The notes under the pieces are model-generated. The model was not told the DNA's origin, searched no databases, and saw only the letters and a program-made list of their open reading frames with translations. This document shows, piece after piece, positions 35,461 to 41,989 of a stretch of 41,989 nucleotides of DNA (its first letter is position 1; every line of letters begins with the position of its first letter). The DNA lies in assembly GCA_016875995.1 (NCBI GenBank), contig VGOG01000009.1, forward strand, positions 1 through 41,989, in the 5' to 3' direction. The DNA comes from Chloroflexota bacterium. GTDB taxonomy: Bacteria > Chloroflexota > Anaerolineae > VGOG01. Position numbers and translations under genes: made by a program.

Positions 35461-38256
35461 CTAACCCCCCATCACGATCTCTGCCGCCCGCGCCGCCGCC
35501 CCGCTGGCCTGGGCCACCGACTCGGGGATGTCGGCCGGGCCCCGGCAGTATCCGCAGGCGAATACCCCCGGCCGGGTGGTGTCCGTCAGCGAGAAGGGAT
35601 CGGTCTTGATGAAATTGTACTCGTCCAGCTCGACCCCCAGCAGGGCGGCCAGGTCCTTCGCGCCGCGTCGTGGCATCAGGCTGATGGCCAGCACTGCCAG
35701 GTCCACCGTCTCGCTCCCCGCCTGGCCTGACGAGATGTCCTCGTACCAGATGATCGGGCTCTCGTTCTCGTCCTGAGTGATCTCCGCCACCCGGCTCCTG
35801 ACATAAGTCACGTTGTACTCGCGTTGGGCTCTGGCCACGTACTCCTGGAAGCCCTTGCCCGCTGCCCGCAAATCGGTGTAGAAAATCGTCGAACGCGCCT
35901 CCCGGTCGTGCTCGTTGGCCAGGATGGCCTCCTTGGTGGCGTGCATGCAACACACCGAGGAGCAGAAGTGGTTATGCTTCATATCCCTGGACCCCACACA
36001 CTGGATGAACCCCAGCCGCTTGGCCGGTTTCTTATCCGACAGCCGCCGCAGATGGCCGCCGGTGGGCCCTGAGGCGCTGATCATCCTCTCGTACTCCAGG
36101 GAGGTAATGACGTTCCTGTACTTCCCGTAACCGTACTGCCTAACCACAGAGGGGTCGAAGGGGTCGAAGCCGGTGGCCACGACGATGGCTCCCACCTGCA
36201 GACTGAGGGTCTGCTCGGCCATCTGGTGGTCAATGCACTTCGGGCCGCAGACCTCCATGCAGCGCCAGCACTCGGAGCAGATGCCGCAGCGCAGACAGCG
36301 TAGCGCCTCGGCGTGGGCTTGCTCCTCTGTTAGACCCAGTTCCACCTCGCGGAAGTCGCGGATACGTTCCTGGACGGGCGCGGTGGGCATCATCTCCCTG
36401 GGCCTCATGTTCACCTCGCCGGACTTGATTAGCTCCGCGATTTCCCTGTCCGTGGGATGAGCCACGGGCAGGGGTTGGAGCTCACGGGGGGTGAGGAGGG
36501 GTTCGCCACGCAAATAGCGGTCCATGGACAGCGCCGCTCGTCGCCCATCGGCGATGGCCTGGATGAGCGCATCCGGCCCGCGGGCCGCGTCCCCACCCGC
36601 GAATATACCCGGTCTGTTCGTCTCCAGCGTCTGCGGGTTGACCACGAAAGTGCCCCGTGGGGTGATTCCCAAGCCGTGATCCGCTTTCAGAAACGAAATC
36701 TCTGGAACCTGGGCCACGGCCGCGATCAGTGCGTCGGCCTCGATGTCGAACTCGGAGCCCTCGATGGGGATGGGACGACGGCGACCGCTCTCATCGGGCT
36801 CGCCCAGGCGCATGCGAATGCAGCGCACACTGCTGATATGGCCATTCTCGGAAATCACTTCAATCGGCTGAGTCAGCAGTTCTAATCTGACGCCCTCGCG
36901 CTCGGCGTCCTCGATCTCCCAGGCGTTCGCTGGCATCTCGGCCCGCGAGCGACGGTAAGCGATGATCACCTCCTCTGCCCCCAGGCGCAGGGCTGAGCGG
37001 GCGGCGTCAATAGCTGTGTTACCGCCACCGACGACAACCACCTTCTTGCCTAGCCTGATCTCCCCACCCAAGTTCACCGTCCTGAGGAAGGGGACGCCCT
37101 GGTACACACCCTCTGCATCCTCACCTGGGATATCGAGGTGCTGCGGCTCGTGCGCGCCGATGGCCAGGAAGATCGCTTCGTAGCCCTGGCCGAACAGGTT
37201 GTTGATGTCGTTGATGGGGGTACAGAGCTTCAACTCCACGCCGAGATCGAGGATGCTGTCAATCTCCCGCTGCAGCACGTGGCGGGGCAGGCGATAGGAG
37301 GGGATGCCCACCCGCATCATCCCGCCGGGCACGGGCAAGGCCTCAAAGATGGTCACCCGGTAGCCCATCCGCGCCAGGAAATGGGCGGCGCTCAGACCTG
37401 CCGGGCCGGCGCCGACGATGGCTACTCGCCTGGCATCCTGTGACGTAACGGTAGGCGGCAGGGCATCAGTGGGCTCGTCGCCTATCGCTGATCGCCTGTC
37501 GCTTTCAGCATACACCCAGTCTGCCACAAACCGCTTCAAAGAGCAAATAGCCACCGCCTCATCCAGCTCACCCCGGTTGCACTCTCCCTCACATGGATGG
37601 TTGCACACCCGCCCCACTGTAGCCGGAAAGGGGTTGTGCTGCTTGACCACCTCCAGTGCCTCCTCGTACCGTCCCTGGGCGATGAGAGCGATGTATCCCT
37701 GGGCGCTGGTCTCCGCCGGACAAGCGGCCTTACAGGGGGAAGTTCCCCGTTTGCTCACCAGATAAGCATTGGGGATCGCCTGCGCATAGGGGCGATAGAT
37801 CGCCCTCCACTCCGACAACCCCATGTTGAACTCGTCCGACAGTGTGATGGGACATACCTCCACGCAGTCGCCGCAAGCGGTGCATTTCTCTTCGTCCACG
37901 AACCTGGCGTGCTTGAGCACCTGCACCTTGAAATCGCCCACGGACCCTGTTATCTCTTTTATCTGGCTGTAGGTGTGGAGAGTGATATTGGGGTGCCGCG
38001 AGCACTCGGCCATCTTGGGAGCCAGGATGCATATGGAGCAGTCATTGGTGGGGAAGGTCTTGTCCAGTTGGGCCATCCGCCCGCCGATGCTGGGCGTCTT
38101 CTCCACGAGATGCACCTGGATCCCCATGTCGGCCAAATCCAGGGCGACCTGGATGCCGGCCACCCCTCCACCGATGACCAGCACGTCCCTACTCACTACC
38201 GACACCTCCCTCCCCCGAGTTCCCTCACCGAAGGTCTTTATCTCTTCCTCACTCAT
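35461..38256 (-). CDS. HdrA-like flavoprotein with an inserted GltD/NfnB-like module
   Basis: 931 residues. The ends are HdrA-like: FAD site IGGGVAGIQ, KTFPTNDCSICILAPKM and CTACGDCVEVCP (to ~135); and from ~675 FIQCVGSRDMKHNHFCSSVCC. Between them (about 165-660) is a glutamate synthase small-subunit-like module: CKAACPAETSAQGYIALI, VGRVCNHPCEGECNR, VAIVGAGPAGLSAAHFL (second FAD), VVVGGGNTAIDAARSAL (NAD(P)H) and CLRCGICSECWRCMEVC. This gives an NAD(P)H entry site within HdrA. It is the first gene of the cluster, about 35 bases after a good promoter. Confidence 0.92.
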   Translation of the reverse strand: MSEEEIKTFGEGTRGREVSVVSRDVLVIGGGVAGIQVALDLADMGIQVHLVEKTPSIGGRMAQLDKTFPTNDCSICILAPKMAECSRHPNITLHTYSQIKEITGSVGDFKVQVLKHARFVDEEKCTACGDCVEVCPITLSDEFNMGLSEWRAIYRPYAQAIPNAYLVSKRGTSPCKAACPAETSAQGYIALIAQGRYEEALEVVKQHNPFPATVGRVCNHPCEGECNRGELDEAVAICSLKRFVADWVYAESDRRSAIGDEPTDALPPTVTSQDARRVAIVGAGPAGLSAAHFLARMGYRVTIFEALPVPGGMMRVGIPSYRLPRHVLQREIDSILDLGVELKLCTPINDINNLFGQGYEAIFLAIGAHEPQHLDIPGEDAEGVYQGVPFLRTVNLGGEIRLGKKVVVVGGGNTAIDAARSALRLGAEEVIIAYRRSRAEMPANAWEIEDAEREGVRLELLTQPIEVISENGHISSVRCIRMRLGEPDESGRRRPIPIEGSEFDIEADALIAAVAQVPEISFLKADHGLGITPRGTFVVNPQTLETNRPGIFAGGDAARGPDALIQAIADGRRAALSMDRYLRGEPLLTPRELQPLPVAHPTDREIAELIKSGEVNMRPREMMPTAPVQERIRDFREVELGLTEEQAHAEALRCLRCGICSECWRCMEVCGPKCIDHQMAEQTLSLQVGAIVVATGFDPFDPSVVRQYGYGKYRNVITSLEYERMISASGPTGGHLRRLSDKKPAKRLGFIQCVGSRDMKHNHFCSSVCCMHATKEAILANEHDREARSTIFYTDLRAAGKGFQEYVARAQREYNVTYVRSRVAEITQDENESPIIWYEDISSGQAGSETVDLAVLAISLMPRRGAKDLAALLGVELDEYNFIKTDPFSLTDTTRPGVFACGYCRGPADIPESVAQASGAAARAAEIVMGG

Positions 38257-38297
38257 ACCGGTTTTCTTCTAGCAGGACGCTGACAAATCAACGTAGG

Positions 38298-38326
38298 ATA
38301 ATAGCATACTTGATTGATTTTGTCAA
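38298..38326 (-). promoter_or_regulatory. Sigma70 promoter of the Hdr cluster
   Basis: On the minus strand TTGACA (plus 38321-38326), a 17-base spacer and TATTAT (plus 38298-38303). It predicts a transcript starting about 35 bases before the ATG at 38256. Confidence 0.75.
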
Positions 38327-38377
38327 ACGCGACATTCGTTCGTGTAAAATGTGACCGACGTGGTATAGCTCACTCAA

Positions 38378-38535
38378 ATCATAGTATACTTGACCGATTG
38401 TAACTACTCAGGCTGTCATTGCGAGGAGGCGGTTTTTGCCGACGAAGCAATCTCCAATTCGCAAGTTGGGGATTGCTTCGCAAAAAACGCTCGCAATGAC
38501 AACAGAGGCTGAGTAGTTACGACCGATTTTGTTAA
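38378..38535 (-). promoter_or_regulatory. Second Hdr-type promoter, split by a MITE
   Basis: The minus-strand -10 TATGAT (plus 38378-38383) and -35 TTAACA (plus 38530-38535) would be 17 bases apart if the 121-bp element and one copy of its 8-bp target duplication were removed. The rebuilt site matches the intact promoter at 38298-38326 at about 24 of 30 positions, suggesting an old promoter duplication. Confidence 0.65.
38400..38520. mobile_element. 121-bp MITE with 8-bp target duplication
   Basis: Ends GTAACTACTCAG (38400-38411) and CTGAGTAGTTAC (38509-38520) are perfect inverted repeats. The inner arms GTCATTGCGAG and CTCGCAATGAC also pair, so the whole element folds. GACCGATT is present exactly at both outer edges (38392-38399, 38521-38528), a clear target-site duplication. 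TCATTGCGAG elements are a widespread class of non-autonomous repeats. Confidence 0.9.
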
Positions 38536-38568
38536 AGCGCTGTCCGCCAGCGTGAAATTAGAACCGAT

Positions 38569-39648
<1,080 letters not shown>

Positions 39649-39667
39649 CGGGGGCAAGAGACAGGAA

Positions 39668-40305
39668 ATGCCCCAGACCGACACCCCCTTCAAGCTGCTG
39701 GTGAGCGAGTTTGCCCTGGACTTTGCCACCTGGCTGTTGGACGTGGACGAGGCCGATGTGCACCACGTCCAACCCTTAAGCGTCGAGTTGCCCGCCGGGG
39801 CACTGCGGATAGATACGGTCTTCCGCGTCACGCTGGCCGATGGACGGGTCACTTTGCTGCATAGCAAACGCTCGATGAGGAAGAGCGTATCCGTTTGTTC
39901 GCGGCTCTGACGAGCCTGATGCGAGACGAGGAGGTATTGAGAATGGCCGAGAGACTGATGGAAGCAATAGACCGAGATCTGATGCTGGATACCCCTTTCC
40001 TGCGCCGCATCCGTGAAGAGGCGCGTGCCGAGGGACGGATGGCAGGACGGGCCGAGGGACACGTTGAAGGGTTAGAGGAAGGGCTGACCACCCTGCGCCA
40101 GAGCATTCTGGATGTCCTGGCGGCGCGTTTCGACCCATCTGTGACCTACTACCGGCGCATCGAAGCCCAACTGGAGACTATCGCCGATCCGAAGCAACTA
40201 CGGTCCGTTTTGCAAGCGGCCATCCGGGCCACCGACGTCGCCGACTTTGAGCAAACGTTGGGGACGTTAGCAGTTAGCAGTCAGCCGGTGGCGGTCAGCA
40301 GTTAG
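39668..40305 (+). pseudogene. Rpn-family (recombination-promoting nuclease-like) gene, internally deleted
   Basis: The first part (39668 to ~39862) codes for TPFKLLVSEFALDFATWLL and GALRIDTVFRVTLADGRVTLLH, the start of an Rpn/DUF4351-type PD-(D/E)XK protein. A different frame, open from about 39865 (LDEEERIRLFAALTSLM) to 40305, codes for the C-terminal part with its EEARAEGRMAGRAEGHVEG helix. The nuclease core between LLH and the LDEEER block is missing and the frame changes at the join, so it is probably inactive. The last residues (AVSSQPVAVSS) come from a GCAGTTAGCAGT repeat. Confidence 0.7.
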
Positions 40306-40307
40306 CA
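40266..40307 (+). repeat. Repeat (GCAGTTAGCAGTCAG)
   Basis: AGCAGTTAGCAGTCAG and GGTCAGCAGTTAGC units at the 3' end of the Rpn-family remnant. Confidence 0.6.
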
Positions 40308-40344
40308 AATAAGGCACAGGGGGCCAGGGAGCAGGAGGCAAGAG

Positions 40345-40629
40345 GTGCGTGTTCAAGTGGAACTTCTGGGGCTTTCCAGGGTCGCAGCAGGGGTAAAAGA
40401 AATTGGGTTAGATTTGGAGGAGGGCACGACGTTTCGAGACATTGTGCGTATGCTGGCCACCAGGTACCCGGCCATGATCGGCAATGTGATCCAGCCCGAT
40501 GGCGAGACGTTGCAATCCCCCAACATCTTTAATCTTAATGCCAGGCGAATGATCCAGGCGACTCAAATGGATGACAGCCCCAGCGATGGTGATCGGATCA
40601 TATTGATGTCTATATCAGCAGGAGGTTAA
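40345..40629 (+). CDS. MoaD/ThiS-family sulfur-carrier-like protein
   Basis: A 94-residue ubiquitin-fold protein ending in SISAGG. The terminal Gly-Gly is the site for adenylation and thiocarboxylation in MoaD and ThiS. GTG 40345 follows AGGAGG. The stop lies 3 bases before the aldehyde oxidoreductase gene, and the GGAGG in the last codons serves as its ribosome-binding site. It probably supplies sulfur for the pterin cofactor of that enzyme; this is inferred from adjacency. Confidence 0.85.
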   Translation: MRVQVELLGLSRVAAGVKEIGLDLEEGTTFRDIVRMLATRYPAMIGNVIQPDGETLQSPNIFNLNARRMIQATQMDDSPSDGDRIILMSISAGG

Positions 40630-40632
40630 ACT

Positions 40633-41989
40633 ATGTATGGTTACAGTGGTAAAATTCTTCACATTGATCTGACCACCCGCAAGACTTGGACAGAGTCCAA
40701 GCCGGAGGAGTGGTACAAGATCTACATCGGCGGTGTGTCCATGGCCAGCCGGCTGTGCTGGGAGAACATCGAGGTGGGATGTGACCCGCTTTCGCCGGGT
40801 AACCCGATCTGCATCGCCAACGGTCTCTTTGCCGGGACGCCGGTGCCGGTGGGAGGGAAGTACGGCATAGCGTCCAAGTCACCCTTGACCGGGTTCATCG
40901 GCGACAGCATGTCAACAGGCTGGTTCGCGATTGCCCTCAAGCGGGCCAGGTGGGATGGCATCGTCGTCCACGGGGCCAGTGAGGATTGGGTCTACGTCTT
41001 TATTGACGACGACCGGGTCGAGTTTCGCGACGCATCCCATCTGCTGGGCCTGGGGACCTACGAGACTGAGGAGGCCATCCGCGAGGAATTGAAAGATGAC
41101 CAGGTGCGCTCTGCCACCATCGGCCAGGCTGGCGAGAAGCTGGTGCGCTTTGCCAACGTGACCAACGATGGTCGCCAGGCCGGCCGCACCGGGCACGGCG
41201 CGGTGTGGGGCTCCAAGAAGCTCAAGGCCCTCTCCGTGCGCGGCACGAATGGCGTTACCGTGGCCGATCCGGATGCGCTGCTGAAGCTGTCCTACGACAT
41301 CGTCCAGCAGGCGCAGGGACCGTACACCCAAAAGTATCGCATCCTGGGCACGGCCCAAAACGTGCTCAACCTGAACCGTCTGGGGCTGCTCCCCACGCGC
41401 AACTACCAGCAGGGCGTGTTCGAGTACGCCGAACTGGTGAGCGGCGAGTACTTGCACGAGCACTACAAGGTCAAGACCATCGCCTGCGCCCAGTGCCCCA
41501 TCGCCTGCGAGCAGATGTCCCGCGCCAAAGATGGGCCGTATGCCGGGGCAATGACCGGCATTGACTACGAATGTTTGTACGCCAACGGCCCCAACCTCGG
41601 CTTGAAAGACCTGCAGACGGTGATCAAGCTCATAGACATCTGCGACCGGGGTGGCATGGACGCCATGAGCGCCGGCGTGACCATGTCCTGGGCCATGGAG
41701 ACCTTCGAGCGGGGTATCTTCACCAAGGAAGACTTCAAGTGTGCCAAATACCCGCAGGGGTTCGAGCCCAATTTCGGCCACGACGAGGCGGCGGTGACGC
41801 TGGCGGAGATGATCCGCGATCGCGAGGGGATCGGCGATCTGTTGGCCGAGGGCGCCAGGAGAGCCAGCGCTCGGGTTGACGAAGAGCGTGGCACAGAGAC
41901 CTACCAGTGGGCCATGCACATCAAGGGCCTGGAGTGCCCAGGGTATGACGCGCGCGGACTCAAAACCTTTGCCCTGGGGCTGGCGGTGG
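40633..41989 (+). CDS. Aldehyde:ferredoxin oxidoreductase (AOR family), 3' end beyond window
   Basis: Open for 452 codons to the window edge. MYGYSGKILHIDLTTRK is the usual AOR start; GGKYGIASKSPLTGFIGDS and GQAGEKLVRFANV with RTGHGAVWGSKKLKAL are pterin-binding regions; CAQCPIACEQ supplies three Fe-S cysteines and LECPGYDARG the fourth. The tungsten (or Mo) bis-pterin enzyme oxidises aldehydes and reduces ferredoxin in the cytoplasm. The substrate is not determinable. The rest of the protein (about a quarter) is missing only because the window ends. Confidence 0.93.
   Translation, partial: MYGYSGKILHIDLTTRKTWTESKPEEWYKIYIGGVSMASRLCWENIEVGCDPLSPGNPICIANGLFAGTPVPVGGKYGIASKSPLTGFIGDSMSTGWFAIALKRARWDGIVVHGASEDWVYVFIDDDRVEFRDASHLLGLGTYETEEAIREELKDDQVRSATIGQAGEKLVRFANVTNDGRQAGRTGHGAVWGSKKLKALSVRGTNGVTVADPDALLKLSYDIVQQAQGPYTQKYRILGTAQNVLNLNRLGLLPTRNYQQGVFEYAELVSGEYLHEHYKVKTIACAQCPIACEQMSRAKDGPYAGAMTGIDYECLYANGPNLGLKDLQTVIKLIDICDRGGMDAMSAGVTMSWAMETFERGIFTKEDFKCAKYPQGFEPNFGHDEAAVTLAEMIRDREGIGDLLAEGARRASARVDEERGTETYQWAMHIKGLECPGYDARGLKTFALGLAV

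Overview
The window is a GC-rich piece of an anaerobic bacterial genome packed with energy-conservation genes. Its lineage cannot be proven from this sequence. The gene set fits an anaerobic Chloroflexota (Anaerolineae-like) or a similar bacterium: an N-type ATPase, a membrane pyrophosphatase, a group 4 [NiFe] hydrogenase, a very large Hdr cluster, a tungsten-type aldehyde:ferredoxin oxidoreductase, and heavy loading with small palindromic and heptameric repeats inside genes. I call the phylum with modest confidence.

Layout. (1) 1-999, minus: an ISH3/IS4-like transposase cut by the window edge. (2) 1093-2121, minus: a FemAB-type aminoacyltransferase. (3) 2303-10769, plus: a membrane pyrophosphatase whose stop codon overlaps the start of an N-ATPase operon, atpD-C-R-B-E-F-A-G, with atpQ missing. 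A cyclic-di-AMP receptor-like gene follows. (4) 11222-22578, plus: a group 4 [NiFe]-hydrogenase/complex-I-like operon (J, E-like, K, L, M, N, A, then B, C, D, H, I). It is interrupted by an antisense DUF5678 gene and a flippase-like membrane protein gene. (5) 22598-22628: a 13-bp perfect stem between converging operons. (6) 22641-38256, minus: a 10-gene electron-bifurcation cluster, read from 38256 downwards: HdrA with an inserted GltD-like module, HdrA, MvhD with a C-terminal winged helix, double HdrA, MvhD, FrhB-like Fe-S protein, AsrA/HydB-like Fe-S protein, FAD/NAD(P) protein, HdrC-HdrB fusion, HdrC, HdrB. A PIN-domain toxin-antitoxin pair sits inside it (that makes 11 Hdr-related genes plus two TA genes). 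(7) 38298-38597: promoters and a MITE. (8) 38641 to the end, plus: NAD-type GAPDH, a broken Rpn-family gene, a MoaD/ThiS-like protein and the start of an aldehyde:ferredoxin oxidoreductase.

How it fits together (inference). Ferredoxin reduced by the aldehyde oxidoreductase or by Hdr-type flavin bifurcation could be re-oxidised by the group 4 hydrogenase, making H2 and pumping ions. The pyrophosphatase and N-ATPase share one transcript and work on the same membrane gradient. The Hdr cluster has Fe-S and flavin modules to link NAD(P)H, ferredoxin and a disulfide-type acceptor, but no soluble hydrogenase genes accompany it here.

The most unusual layer is the repeats. C-tract/G-tract palindromes of about 36-43 bp lie at nine places, always in frame within genes or at gene ends, including two inside the F1 beta subunit. 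Short heptamer-like arrays do the same, and two HdrA modules carry unrelated arrays at the same homologous site. A 121-bp MITE with an exact 8-bp target duplication lies between the -35 and -10 of what appears to be a duplicated Hdr-operon promoter.
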